Source of the DNA: Wansuia hejianensis
GTDB lineage: Bacteria; Bacillota; Clostridia; Lachnospirales; Lachnospiraceae
Assembly (NCBI RefSeq): GCF_014337215.1
Contig: NZ_CP060635.1
Span: 571,501 to 635,500, forward strand
Reading direction: 5' to 3'
Length of the DNA: 64,000 bases
Part shown: piece after piece, positions 49,095 to 58,353 of the stretch
How positions within the stretch are numbered: the stretch's first letter is position 1
Layout of the letters: every line of letters starts with the position of its first letter
Translations under genes and position numbers: made by a program
Notes under the pieces: generated by a model
What the model was told of the DNA's origin: nothing
What the model saw: only the letters and a program-made list of their open reading frames with translations
Databases searched by the model: none

Positions 49095-49886
49095 ATGAAT
49101 TATAAGATCATTCTTCAATATGAGGGAACCCGTTATGACGGCTGGCAGAGGCAGAAGCATACAGAACAAACGATTCAGGGAAAACTGGAGCAGGTGTTGT
49201 CGCGGCTGGCCGGAGAGACAATAGAAGTAAACGGGGCGGGCCGTACGGACGCGGGAGTCCATGCCTTTGGCCAGGTGGCGAATTTTCATCTGGATACGGA
49301 ACTGACAGACGGAGAACTGAAGAAATATCTGAACCGGTATCTGCCGGAGGATGTTGCCGTGACCGGGATTGAGAGGGTGCCGCCCAGATTTCATGCCAGG
49401 CTGAACGCCTGTTGGAAGGTGTATCATTACCAGATTGCTTTCGGAGAGGCGAAGCCGGTGTTTGAACGGAAGCTGGTATACCGTGTGGAAGAGGTTCTGG
49501 ATTTTGAAAAAATGGAGAAAGCAGCGAAGTTTTTGGAGGGAACCCATGATTTTCGCGCCTTCTGTGCCAATAAGCACATGAAGAAATCTACTGTGAGGAC
49601 GGTCAGGCGGATAGGCATTCAGGTGCATAAAAAAGATGGGATGGCTTCCGTTACATTTACAGGCGATGGATTTCTTTATCATATGGTGAGGATTCTCATG
49701 GGCACACTTCTGGAGGTGGGCATGGGAAAGCGGCGGCCGGAGGATATGGAGGCGCTGCTGGAAAGCCGGGACAGAGAACAGGCAGGCTTTACGGCGCCTG
49801 CTCAGGGGCTGTTTCTGGATTATGTGAGCTATGACAGCAGAGGGTGTGGGACAGATTGTGAATACGAGGAGAAGGAAGATGATTAA
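49095..49886 (+). CDS. truA: tRNA pseudouridine(38-40) synthase
   Basis: A 263-residue TruA that converts U38, U39 and U40 of the anticodon stem to pseudouridine. The first strand reads ILQYEGTRYDGWQRQ (about 5-19), the catalytic Asp lies in GAGRTDAGVHAFGQVANF (about 49-66), and FTGDGFLYHMVRILMGTL (about 194-211) is the C-terminal family motif. AGGATAGA precedes the ATG. It overlaps the HAD gene by eight bases. Confidence 0.96.
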   Translation: MNYKIILQYEGTRYDGWQRQKHTEQTIQGKLEQVLSRLAGETIEVNGAGRTDAGVHAFGQVANFHLDTELTDGELKKYLNRYLPEDVAVTGIERVPPRFHARLNACWKVYHYQIAFGEAKPVFERKLVYRVEEVLDFEKMEKAAKFLEGTHDFRAFCANKHMKKSTVRTVRRIGIQVHKKDGMASVTFTGDGFLYHMVRILMGTLLEVGMGKRRPEDMEALLESRDREQAGFTAPAQGLFLDYVSYDSRGCGTDCEYEEKEDD

Positions 49887-50523
49887 CAAATGTGAAGGGG
49901 CGATTTTTGACCTGGATGGTACTTTGCTGGATTCTATGGGGATTTGGCATCAGATTGATGTGGACTTTCTGGCGAAAAGAGGGTTTGAAGTGCCTGAGGA
50001 TTATCAGAGAGTGATTACACCCATGGGTTCCTTTGACGCCGCTGTGTATACGATTGAACGATTTGCACTGGATGAAACGCCTGGCGGGCTGATTCAGGAG
50101 TGGCTTGATATGGCTTATGAGGCGTACAGTGAACTGCTTCCGCTGAAGCCCTATGCCTATGATTATGTGGAGAAGCTGCATCAGACCGGACGCAGGCTGG
50201 CGATCGCCACTTCCTCCGAACGTTATCTGGTGATGCCTGCCCTGGAACGCACAGGGCTGCTCCCCATGCTGGATACAGTTGTGACAGTAAAAGATGTGAG
50301 CAGGGGAAAAGGGTTTCCGGATATCTATGAAAAGGCTGCCGGCGACCTGGGGCTGGCACCGGAGAAATGTGCGGTATATGAAGACATCATAGAAGGCATA
50401 CGGGGTGCGAAGGCAGGCGGCTTCCTGGCCGTCGGCGTTTATGAGCGCCAGTATAAGGGAAGTTATGAGGAGATGAAGCAGGAATCGGATGTCTATATTC
50501 ATTCATTTGAAGAGCTGATATGA
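49879..50523 (+). CDS. HAD-family phosphatase (beta-phosphoglucomutase-like subfamily)
   Basis: A 214-residue HAD hydrolase with a helical C1 cap. Motif I is FDLDGTLLDSMGIW (about 9-22), motif II ATSSERY, motif III KGFPDIYEKAA and motif IV VYEDIIEGIRGAKAGG (about 164-179). The DGTLxDS motif fits the phosphatase/phosphoglucomutase group. The substrate is unknown. The ATG at 49879 follows GGAGAAGGAAG and overlaps truA. A terminator lies at 50565. Confidence 0.9.
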   Translation: MINKCEGAIFDLDGTLLDSMGIWHQIDVDFLAKRGFEVPEDYQRVITPMGSFDAAVYTIERFALDETPGGLIQEWLDMAYEAYSELLPLKPYAYDYVEKLHQTGRRLAIATSSERYLVMPALERTGLLPMLDTVVTVKDVSRGKGFPDIYEKAAGDLGLAPEKCAVYEDIIEGIRGAKAGGFLAVGVYERQYKGSYEEMKQESDVYIHSFEELI

Positions 50524-50564
50524 TCCGGATAAGGGGCTGAAAAAGGAAAATTGTAGAAAATTGT

Positions 50565-50595
50565 AAAAAAAGCGCGGGATTTGGCGCTTTTTTTC
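50565..50595 (+). terminator. Rho-independent terminator after the HAD gene
   Basis: AAAAAAAGCGC and GCGCTTTTTTT form an 11-base stem around an eight-base loop, with a T tail continuing to about 50595. Confidence 0.85.
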
Positions 50596-50612
50596 TTTCG
50601 TTTATGCCTCTT

Positions 50613-50640
50613 TTGTATTAAAGTGTACTTATGGTATACT
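50613..50640 (+). promoter_or_regulatory. Predicted promoter of the small HTH gene
   Basis: TTGTAT (50613-50618), a 16-base spacer and TATACT (50635-50640) lie about 70 bases before the ATG at 50708. Confidence 0.5.
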
Positions 50641-50707
50641 TCAAAGTAAGTGTATCTGTTTTGTGCAATTTAATTTATTAAACCGAACGATAAAAGGAGA
50701 AAAGGAC

Positions 50708-51088
50708 ATGCAATTTGATATGACGGTAAGAGAAAAAGAGATTTTAAAGCTGCATGAGGAAGAAAAGCTGTCTTTCCGGGCAATTGGAGAGAAATACGGA
50801 ATCAGCAGCGGCCGCGCCTCTCAGATCTTCCGTGATGCGGACAGAAAACGCCGGGAGGCCTATCGCCTGGAGCAGCAGAAAGAGGCAAATAAAGAGGAGA
50901 TCCCGCTCTCTCTGACAAGAGGAGAATTAATCATGCTGGAAGAGATCCTGCAGGAATACACGCGACTCTGTACGGCCGGAGTCCGGCATACCCTGGCGGA
51001 GCTCACGCGGGTGAAGGAGGATCCCAGATACCGGGAGGCGGAACGCCTGGCCGGATATTTCGACAGACTGACCGGGGAAAATGGCTGA
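50708..51088 (+). CDS. Small helix-turn-helix protein with sigma-region-4-like motif
   Basis: A 126-residue protein. The N-terminal half reads VREKEILKLHEEEKLSFRAI then GEKYGISSGRASQIFRDADR, which resembles sigma-70 region 4 (RxxxIL...FxxIGxxxGxSxxRxxQI). The C-terminal half is helical and charged. There is no sigma region 2, so it is a solo DNA-binding protein. It starts at the ATG at 50708 after AAAAGGAG. Its frame ends 129 bases before the topoisomerase B-subunit gene. The target is unknown. Confidence 0.75.
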   Translation: MQFDMTVREKEILKLHEEEKLSFRAIGEKYGISSGRASQIFRDADRKRREAYRLEQQKEANKEEIPLSLTRGELIMLEEILQEYTRLCTAGVRHTLAELTRVKEDPRYREAERLAGYFDRLTGENG

Positions 51089-51217
51089 TTCCATTATGAT
51101 TGCATTTCCGGAAAGCTTTTGTTATAATATTCACGGATTTACGCCGTTTTCCGGTCAACCAGATGTGCTGCTGGCCGGGAACACAGATACAAAATATAGT
51201 AGAAGAGGTTGGAAAGT

Positions 51218-53143
51218 ATGGCGAGCAAGAACACATATGATGCCAGCAGTATATCCGTTCTGGAAGGGCTGGAAGCGGTCAGAATGCGTCCGGGTATGTA
51301 TATTGGCAGCACCAGCAGGAAAGGGCTGAACCATCTGATCTATGAGATCGTGGACAATGCGGTTGACGAGCATCTGGCAGGCTGCTGCACACAGATCCGG
51401 GTTGTCCTGGAGGATGACGGTTCCTGTACTGTTACGGATAACGGAAGAGGAATTCCGGTGGGAATGCATGAAAAGGGAGTACCGGCGGAGCGGCTGGTAT
51501 TCACGACACTGCATGCCGGCGGCAAGTTCGACAATACGGTATATAAGACAAGCGGCGGGCTTCATGGTGTGGGTTCTTCTGTAGTCAATGCTCTTTCCAC
51601 CTATCTGGATATACAGGTGAGCAGGGAAGGTTTTGTCCATCATGACCGCTATGAGAGAGGGGTTCCGGTGATCGCCCTGGAGGACGGTCTGCTTCCGAAG
51701 ATCGGTAAGACCCGGGAGACCGGCACCCGTGTGAATTTCCTGCCGGACCCGGAGATCTTTGAGAAAACCCGGTTTGCATCGACGGAGCTGAAGAGCAGGC
51801 TCCATGAGACGGCCTATCTGAACCCGGAGCTGACGATTGAATATGAAGACAGGCGAGAAGGAAAAAATGAGCGGGAGACATTTCATGAGCCGGACGGGAT
51901 TATCGGCTTTGTGAAGGATCTGAATAAGAAAAAAGAGGCGATTCATGAACCGGTCTACTTCAAGGGAGAATCCGAAGGGATCACAGTGGAGATCGCTTTT
52001 CAGTATATCAATGAATTTCAGGAAAATGTTCTGGGTTTCTGCAATAATATCTATAATGCAGAGGGCGGTGCCCATCTGACCGGGTTCAAAACCCAGTTTA
52101 CGACGGTCATGAACAGCTATGCCAGGGAGATTGGCGTGCTGAAGGAAAAGGATGCGAATTTTACCGGAGCGGACATCCGCAATGGAATGACGGCGGTGGT
52201 CTCAATCAAACATCCGGACCCGAGGTTTGAAGGACAGACGAAGACGAAGCTGGACAATCCGGATGCCGCGAGAGTTACCGGCAAGGTGACCGCCGAGGAA
52301 GTGGTACGTTATTTTGACCGGAATCTGGAGACGCTGAAGCAGGTGCTTTCCTGTGCGGAGCGGTCTGCGAAGATCCGGAAAACAGAGGAAAAGGCCAAAA
52401 CGAACATGCTGACAAGGCAGAAATATTCTTTCGATGCCAATGGGAAACTGGCCAACTGTGAGAGACGGGACCCTTCTGTCTGTGAAATCTTTATCGTAGA
52501 GGGGGATTCTGCGGGAGGCTCCGCAAAGACGGCCAGGGACAGGAGCTTCCAGGCGATCCTGCCCATCCGGGGTAAAATTCTGAATGTGGAAAAGGCCAGC
52601 ATTGATAAGGTGCTGGCAAACGCGGAGATCAAATCCATGATTAACGCTTTCGGCTGTGGATTTTCCGAGGGATACGGAAATGATTTTGATATCAGCAAAC
52701 TGAGATATGACAAAATCATTGTGATGGCTGATGCCGACGTGGACGGCGCTCATATTTCCACACTGCTGCTGACTCTTTTTTACCGTTTTCTGCCGGAGCT
52801 AATCTATGAAGGGCATGTCTATATCGCCATGCCGCCGCTGTATAAGGCCATACCGGCAAGAGGTGAGGAAGAGTATCTCTATGATGATAAGGCTCTGGAG
52901 AAATACCGGAAGAAGCACAGCGGCCAGAAGTTCACCCTGCAGCGGTATAAAGGCCTGGGCGAGATGGATGCGAACCAGCTCTGGGAGACGACGCTGGACC
53001 CCAGAACCAGGCGGCTGAAAAGGGTGGAGATCGAGGACGCCCGCATGGCTTCTGAGGTGACGGAGATTCTCATGGGGACTGAAGTGCCGCCCAGGAAGGC
53101 TTTTATCTATGACCATGCTACAGATGCGGAACTGGACGTCTGA
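51218..53143 (+). CDS. Type IIA DNA topoisomerase B subunit (ParE/GyrB-like)
   Basis: A 641-residue ATPase subunit. It has the GHKL ATPase motifs VLEGLEAVRMRPGMYIGST (about 11-29), EIVDNAVDEH and GGLHGVGSSVVNALS. A transducer domain follows, then the TOPRIM motifs EGDSAGGSAK (about 428-437), PIRGKILNVEKA and DADVDGAHI. The length is that of ParE or a Gram-positive GyrB. The A subunit follows 19 bases later. I lean to topoisomerase IV because of the A subunit's sequence, but cannot exclude a second gyrase. AGAAGAGG precedes; the ATG at 51218 is preferred to the TTG at 51209. Confidence 0.92.
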   Translation: MASKNTYDASSISVLEGLEAVRMRPGMYIGSTSRKGLNHLIYEIVDNAVDEHLAGCCTQIRVVLEDDGSCTVTDNGRGIPVGMHEKGVPAERLVFTTLHAGGKFDNTVYKTSGGLHGVGSSVVNALSTYLDIQVSREGFVHHDRYERGVPVIALEDGLLPKIGKTRETGTRVNFLPDPEIFEKTRFASTELKSRLHETAYLNPELTIEYEDRREGKNERETFHEPDGIIGFVKDLNKKKEAIHEPVYFKGESEGITVEIAFQYINEFQENVLGFCNNIYNAEGGAHLTGFKTQFTTVMNSYAREIGVLKEKDANFTGADIRNGMTAVVSIKHPDPRFEGQTKTKLDNPDAARVTGKVTAEEVVRYFDRNLETLKQVLSCAERSAKIRKTEEKAKTNMLTRQKYSFDANGKLANCERRDPSVCEIFIVEGDSAGGSAKTARDRSFQAILPIRGKILNVEKASIDKVLANAEIKSMINAFGCGFSEGYGNDFDISKLRYDKIIVMADADVDGAHISTLLLTLFYRFLPELIYEGHVYIAMPPLYKAIPARGEEEYLYDDKALEKYRKKHSGQKFTLQRYKGLGEMDANQLWETTLDPRTRRLKRVEIEDARMASEVTEILMGTEVPPRKAFIYDHATDAELDV

Positions 53144-53162
53144 CAGATGAAGGAGCGGTGAG

Positions 53163-55403
53163 ATGGAAGAACAGATTATCAGAACAGAATATTCGGAGCT
53201 GATGCAGAAATCATACATTGATTATGCCATGAGCGTTATCATAGCCAGAGCCTTGCCGGATGTGCGGGACGGGCTGAAGCCGGTTCAACGGAGAACCCTG
53301 TATGACATGCTGGAATTGGGCACCTATTATGACCGGCCTTACAGGAAATGTGCCCGTATCGTGGGAGATACCATGGGCAAATATCACCCCCACGGCGACA
53401 GCTCGATCTATGACGCCCTGGTGGTCATGGCGCAGGAATTCAAGAAGGGCCAGCCGCTGGTAGACGGTCACGGTAATTTCGGGTCTATTGAGGGTGACGG
53501 AGCCGCGGCTATGCGTTATACGGAGGCGCGCCTGCAGAAAATTACGCAGGACGTTTACCTGAAGGATATGGATAAGGGAGTTGTGGACTTTCTGCCCAAT
53601 TTTGATGAGACAGAGAAGGAACCGGAGGTGCTACCGGTCAGAGTGCCGAACTTGCTTGTGAACGGCGCGGACGGCATCGCCGTGGGAATGGCCACCAGCA
53701 TACCGCCTCATAATCTGGGGGAGGTTGTGGACGCAGTCAAAGCCTATATGCAGAATGAGGACATCACAACAGAGGAATTGATGGCGTATATCAAGGGACC
53801 GGATTTCCCAACCGGAGGCATTGTCGTGAATCAGGATGACCTTCCGGCCATCTATGAGAGCGGATGCGGAAAAATCCGCCTGCGGGGCAAGGTGGAGGTT
53901 GAGAAGGGGAAGAGCGGAAGGCAGTATCTGGTCATCACGGAGATCCCGTACACCATGATCGGAGCAAACATCGGAAAGTTCCTTAATGACGTGGCCGATC
54001 TGGTGGAGAGCCGCAAAGCGCCGGAAATCATCGATATTTCCAACCAGTCGTCAAAAGAAGGAATCCGGATTGTGCTGGAACTGCGCAGAGGCGCCGACGC
54101 AGAAAAGCTTCAGAACCTGCTGTACAAGAAGACCAGGCTGGAGGATACCTTTGGCGTGAATATGCTGGCAGTTGCAGACGGCAGGCCGGAAACGCTGGGG
54201 CTGAAGAAGGTCATCGAATACCACGTGGATTTTCAGTTTGATCTGGCAACCCGTAAATACCAGAACCTTCTGTCAAAGGAGCTGGAAAAGAAAGAGGTCC
54301 AGGAAGGACTGATGAAGGCCTGCGACGTCATTGACCTGATCATTGAGATCCTGAGAGGCAGCAAGAATCAGAAGCAGGTAAAAGACTGCCTGACGATGGG
54401 AATCACCGAGGGCATACGCTTTAAACATAAATCCAGTGAAAAGGCTGCCAAAGAACTGTGTTTTACCCAGAGACAGGCCACAGCCATCCTGGAAATGCGC
54501 TTATATAAACTGATTGGTCTGGAAATTGAAGCCCTGATGAAGGAACACGGGGAGACGCTGAAGAAAATCGCCAGGTACGAAGATATTTTAAATAATTATG
54601 ACTCCATGTCCAGGGTGATCATGGACGACCTGGAGCAGATCAAAAAGGACTATGGAAAGCAGCGGAAGACGGTCATCATGAATGCGGAGGCAGTCGTGCT
54701 GGAGGAAGCGCCCATAGAGGAGACAGAGGTGGTGTTCCTGATGGACCGTTTCGGATACGCCAGGACAATTGATCCTTCTGTCTATGAGCGGAACAGGGAG
54801 TCGGCAGATGCGGAGAATAAATATGTGATCCGCTGTATGAATACAGATAAAATCTGTGTGTTCACAGACCAGGGCAAAATGCATACGGTAAAGGTCCTGG
54901 ATGTCCCATTCGGAAAGTTCAGGGATAAGGGGACGCCTGTCGACAACATCTGCAATTATTCCAGTGAAAAGGAACAGGCCATCTATGTAGACTGTCTGAC
55001 CGGAATCAGAGATAAAAAGCTGGTATTTGCCACAAAAGCGGGCATGGTAAAGGTGGTGGACGGCAGTGAATTCGACGTGACGAAGCGGACGGTGGCTGCT
55101 ACCAAGCTGTCCGGAGAAGAAGATTTGCTGATGCTGGTGGGGATCGCAGAGATGAATGATTATCTCGTGCTGCAGAGTGCGGGAGGGTATTTCCTTAAAT
55201 TCCTTCTGGAAGAGATCCCTGAGAAAAAGAAGGCAGCCATCGGCGTCCGGGGAATCCGCCTCGGCGAGGACGATCAGGTGGAAGCCGCGTACTTGCTGGC
55301 CAGCAGGATTGATTTCACGATCCATTACAAAGACAGAGAGCTGGTCCTGAACAAGCTGAAGCTGGGGAAACGAGACGGGAAAGGTACCAGGGTCAGAGTA
55401 TAA
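53163..55403 (+). CDS. Type IIA DNA topoisomerase A subunit (ParC/GyrA-like)
   Basis: A 746-residue DNA-breaking subunit. The quinolone-resistance region reads KYHPHGDSSIYDALV (about 76-90), where the Ser-Ser-Ile form is ParC-like, and the catalytic Tyr lies in AAMRYTEARL near residue 121. The C-terminal beta-pinwheel domain (about 500-740) shows no QRRGGKG-type GyrA box, which supports topoisomerase IV (decatenation) over gyrase. The length, shorter than most GyrA, agrees. It is cotranscribed with the B subunit. Confidence 0.92.
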   Translation: MEEQIIRTEYSELMQKSYIDYAMSVIIARALPDVRDGLKPVQRRTLYDMLELGTYYDRPYRKCARIVGDTMGKYHPHGDSSIYDALVVMAQEFKKGQPLVDGHGNFGSIEGDGAAAMRYTEARLQKITQDVYLKDMDKGVVDFLPNFDETEKEPEVLPVRVPNLLVNGADGIAVGMATSIPPHNLGEVVDAVKAYMQNEDITTEELMAYIKGPDFPTGGIVVNQDDLPAIYESGCGKIRLRGKVEVEKGKSGRQYLVITEIPYTMIGANIGKFLNDVADLVESRKAPEIIDISNQSSKEGIRIVLELRRGADAEKLQNLLYKKTRLEDTFGVNMLAVADGRPETLGLKKVIEYHVDFQFDLATRKYQNLLSKELEKKEVQEGLMKACDVIDLIIEILRGSKNQKQVKDCLTMGITEGIRFKHKSSEKAAKELCFTQRQATAILEMRLYKLIGLEIEALMKEHGETLKKIARYEDILNNYDSMSRVIMDDLEQIKKDYGKQRKTVIMNAEAVVLEEAPIEETEVVFLMDRFGYARTIDPSVYERNRESADAENKYVIRCMNTDKICVFTDQGKMHTVKVLDVPFGKFRDKGTPVDNICNYSSEKEQAIYVDCLTGIRDKKLVFATKAGMVKVVDGSEFDVTKRTVAATKLSGEEDLLMLVGIAEMNDYLVLQSAGGYFLKFLLEEIPEKKKAAIGVRGIRLGEDDQVEAAYLLASRIDFTIHYKDRELVLNKLKLGKRDGKGTRVRV

Positions 55404-55494
55404 ATTTTAATTTTACACATCTATTGCTTGCAATATTACAATTATTCATTCATAATAATGTAGAACAAGAAAAAAGAAACAGGAGGGAATAGTT

Positions 55495-56079
55495 ATGTTT
55501 TGCAAAAACTGTGGAGCAGAGATAGCAGACAATGCTGTATTCTGTCCGAAATGCGGAGGAAAGGTTAGTCAGCCGTCGAATCAGGGAACTCCCGTTCCGC
55601 CCCAGAATACTCAGCAATACGGCGGTCAGAATCAGCAGTATGGCTATCAGCCTGGAAGCGGGTATAATCCCCCGAACAACAGGGTGAATGGAAACGCTGG
55701 TAAGGTGATGCTGATAGTCGCCGGTATTCTTGTACTGATCGGCGGTATTATAACACTCGTTTCTGATTTGCAGTCTCTGGGATACTTAGGCTATTTTGCC
55801 GGCACCGGGTTTGCGGGAGCGATTGTGTTTGAGATAATATTCTCGATTGTCATGCTGATCACAGGTATCTGTGCGCTGGTGTGGTGCGGCCGGAAAGATA
55901 AAGCGGATTTGGTGTTTAAGCTGGGCATCGCGGTTGTCGTGATGCGCGTGATCGACTGGATCTGGGCTGCTGCGATTTTCGCAGGATTCATTAATCCGGT
56001 TACTGCCGGAGCTGTGATTTTAGGATTCATCTGCCCTATTCTGATTGTGGTCGGAGCATATCTGAACAAGAAGGCCTGA
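55495..56079 (+). CDS. Zinc-ribbon membrane protein
   Basis: A 194-residue protein. The N-terminal zinc ribbon FCKNCGAEIADNAVFCPKCGG (two C-x2-C pairs, residues about 2-22) is followed by a Gln/Pro/Gly-rich linker (about 25-63) and four membrane helices (about 68-185). Such proteins are widespread in Clostridia and have no defined role. AGGAGGG precedes the ATG. The next gene begins one base after its stop and also combines a Cys motif with membrane helices. Confidence 0.8.
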   Translation: MFCKNCGAEIADNAVFCPKCGGKVSQPSNQGTPVPPQNTQQYGGQNQQYGYQPGSGYNPPNNRVNGNAGKVMLIVAGILVLIGGIITLVSDLQSLGYLGYFAGTGFAGAIVFEIIFSIVMLITGICALVWCGRKDKADLVFKLGIAVVVMRVIDWIWAAAIFAGFINPVTAGAVILGFICPILIVVGAYLNKKA

Positions 56080-56080
56080 T

Positions 56081-57028
56081 ATGAAATGGAAAGCTAAAGT
56101 ACAGCAGGGAATTATGAATTATACAGGCCTGCAGGAGTATCCGGAAGGAGTCTTGAGCGGGCGTTACGGGGATTATTTTGTGAATATGACCTGGGACGGG
56201 ACGACCGGTATCTATACAGTGGTGATTGACGCTGTTCCGACGGTGCCGCCGGGCCTTCCGGCACAGGCATTTCTGGGGCAAATGGCCGCACAGAAGCTGG
56301 CAGACCGGGGATACAGCTGTACCGGCGCTCATCTGTCAGCGAGAATACAGGGAAAGAACTCTGCGGATAAGACTGTTGCGAAACTGATGACGTACCTGGA
56401 TACGGCGGTCCATTATCTGGCTGAAAACGGATTTATCTCCGGCTGCGGAAGCTGCGGCAGGCAGGATGCGGCGCTGAATCTCTGCAGCGTCAATGGAGAG
56501 ATGGATTTTCTCTGTCCGGACTGCTTCAGCAGGGTGAATCAGTCACTGGAGCTGAACCGTCAGGCAAAAAAGGCGGTTAAAGGCAATCCTGTGGCTGGAA
56601 TTGTAGGAGCGTTTTTAGGAGCGCTGATTGGAGCGGCTCTATGGGTACTGATTTATCATCTGGGATACATAGCAGGACTGGCGGGACTGGTGATGGCAGT
56701 TCTGGCGCTGAAGGGATATGAGAAGTTTGCCGGCAATCTGAATGTGATCGGAATTATTGTCTGCCTGGCTATGGTCGCCGTTATGATCTATTTCGCTAAC
56801 AATGTGGCATTTGCGCTGGAAATATACGGCGCTTATAAGACGGAATTCGACATCGGTTTCGGTGACGCTTACAGGGCGATACCTGAATTCCTGAAGGACA
56901 GTGAGATCAGTGCTGTCTATTATAAAGATCTGATCATAGGATATATCCTTACGGCGGTGGCCAGCGCGGGAACCATCTACGGGATGTTCCGCGCCAGCAC
57001 AGGAGCCTATAAGACTAAGAAATTCTAA
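56081..57028 (+). CDS. Membrane protein with internal zinc-finger-like motif
   Basis: A 315-residue protein. A soluble N-terminal domain (about 1-115) leads to a treble-clef-like cysteine motif CGSCGRQDAALNLC and CPDC (about 123-150). Two to four helices follow (about 170-235, 282-302). The second half, from AGIVGAFLGALIGAALWVLI, is membrane-embedded. No family is named with confidence. It starts one base after the zinc-ribbon gene and they are surely cotranscribed. Its stop overlaps the convergent ATP-grasp gene by four bases. Confidence 0.7.
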   Translation: MKWKAKVQQGIMNYTGLQEYPEGVLSGRYGDYFVNMTWDGTTGIYTVVIDAVPTVPPGLPAQAFLGQMAAQKLADRGYSCTGAHLSARIQGKNSADKTVAKLMTYLDTAVHYLAENGFISGCGSCGRQDAALNLCSVNGEMDFLCPDCFSRVNQSLELNRQAKKAVKGNPVAGIVGAFLGALIGAALWVLIYHLGYIAGLAGLVMAVLALKGYEKFAGNLNVIGIIVCLAMVAVMIYFANNVAFALEIYGAYKTEFDIGFGDAYRAIPEFLKDSEISAVYYKDLIIGYILTAVASAGTIYGMFRASTGAYKTKKF

Positions 57029-58353
57029 AGAGTTTTTTCCAGCAGCAGAGAGGCGACGGCCTTCTCGTTGTACTGGCTGGAGATGATTCCTCCGTCGGAA
57101 AGCCGGGAGTAAATGCCGGAGAATTTACCGTCATAGACGAAAAGGCCCGACATATTGGTGTATTCTTTAAAACACCTTGGATCTTCTACAAAACAAATAT
57201 TTTTCGTCCGGTAGGGAGGACAGTATTCCTGGTAGATATAGCCATGATTAAAGCTGGCCTCCACATGCTTCCGCCATTGTTCGGGAGTGTCGTCACAGCC
57301 GGCGTAGACACCCCTGGATGCGTAAGAATCCAGGGGTTTTATCAGCCATCGGTCCTTTTCCGCCAAAATCTCTTCTTTAGAGCAGTATCGTTCATCCAGC
57401 AGGTTCGTGTAGGGGATATGTTTTCTGACAAAATCACGCTCCAGCGGGTCTAACAGCGAGAGTGTGGGCTCTTCGCGGATAAGCTTGAACAGCCATTTAT
57501 TATGGATGATCTGTGTGCAGAAAGCTCCGATCAGGCATACTGCCTGTTCCCGTACGGCCTCCAGAAAGGGCTGAATGCGGGCAGAAGCGGCACATACGTC
57601 TGTCGTGACCGCCCGCCGGTAGACGGCGTCTACAGGATGGCCGGAAGGGGAATAAAGCACGTGGTTCTGGTAAGTCATTTCTGTAATTTCACAGATCTCG
57701 CAGGAAACGCCCGCTTTCTCAAAGCGGCGTTGGAATTCTTCAAATTCGGTAATGGATGCGTTTTCAAGAAAATCCACGATCGCCACATGGGGATGATCCA
57801 CCCTGCCTTTGTAAGTACCGTAGATGTTCAGGAAGGTCTGAACCCATGAATCATATAGCTCATAGGATGAAAATGCATACCGCCGTTTCATCTCCTGATG
57901 CGCCGGGTTCAGCTCCAGAGCCTGATTCAGAACGTAGTCTTCGTTCATGGCGCTGGTCCCGTCTGTATTGATCTCACAGAATTTAAAAGAATCGTCTTCT
58001 TCGTTATAGAAAATATCAAACCTGGCAATGGGAAGCAAGCTGTCGTATCCCCGGGGAACCAGGATCAGATCTTCCAGTTCTCTGGAAAAAGGGAAAAGCT
58101 TACGATACTCCGGATTCTCAAGATATTCCCGGATCACCTTTTCAAATATCCCATAAGTGACGGTGACAATTTCCCCGTATTTTTCAGCAACCTCAGGTGT
58201 GAAAACCTTGGGGATCTGCAATGTCCGTACGCAGCGTCCATGGTAGGCCACAGAGGAATGTTCCAGATAGTCCTTAGTCTTCAAAGCAGCCTGGTAATTT
58301 TCTTCAAAATTTTCTTCTATGATTTGTTGGTATTGTCTGCGGATAGATTCCAT
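57025..58353 (-). CDS. ATP-grasp ligase, glutathione synthetase/glutathionylspermidine synthase-like
   Basis: A 442-residue cytoplasmic protein. FKFCEINTDGTSAMNEDYVL (about 125-144) resembles the FxExNxDxP region of the glutathionylspermidine-synthase-like and circularly permuted ATP-grasp ligases. RWLIKPLDSYASRGVYAG (about 330-347) is the ATP-binding Lys and glycine-rich loop. The end YIYQEYCPP and LFVYDGKFSGIYSRLSDGG provides further ATP-grasp ligands. It would join a carboxylate to an amine with ATP. Its start lies inside the 3' end of the glutamate-cysteine ligase gene (50-base overlap), so it probably extends the gamma-glutamylcysteine product. It is not a standard GshB. The exact second substrate is unknown. 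Confidence 0.72.
   Translation of the reverse strand: MESIRRQYQQIIEENFEENYQAALKTKDYLEHSSVAYHGRCVRTLQIPKVFTPEVAEKYGEIVTVTYGIFEKVIREYLENPEYRKLFPFSRELEDLILVPRGYDSLLPIARFDIFYNEEDDSFKFCEINTDGTSAMNEDYVLNQALELNPAHQEMKRRYAFSSYELYDSWVQTFLNIYGTYKGRVDHPHVAIVDFLENASITEFEEFQRRFEKAGVSCEICEITEMTYQNHVLYSPSGHPVDAVYRRAVTTDVCAASARIQPFLEAVREQAVCLIGAFCTQIIHNKWLFKLIREEPTLSLLDPLERDFVRKHIPYTNLLDERYCSKEEILAEKDRWLIKPLDSYASRGVYAGCDDTPEQWRKHVEASFNHGYIYQEYCPPYRTKNICFVEDPRCFKEYTNMSGLFVYDGKFSGIYSRLSDGGIISSQYNEKAVASLLLEKTL

Noticed and set aside
53163..55403. Calling the type IIA topoisomerase pair gyrase (gyrB-gyrA)
   Set aside because: The HPHGDSSIY form and the absence of a visible GyrA box point to topoisomerase IV, but the distinction is not certain, so no gene symbol is given.
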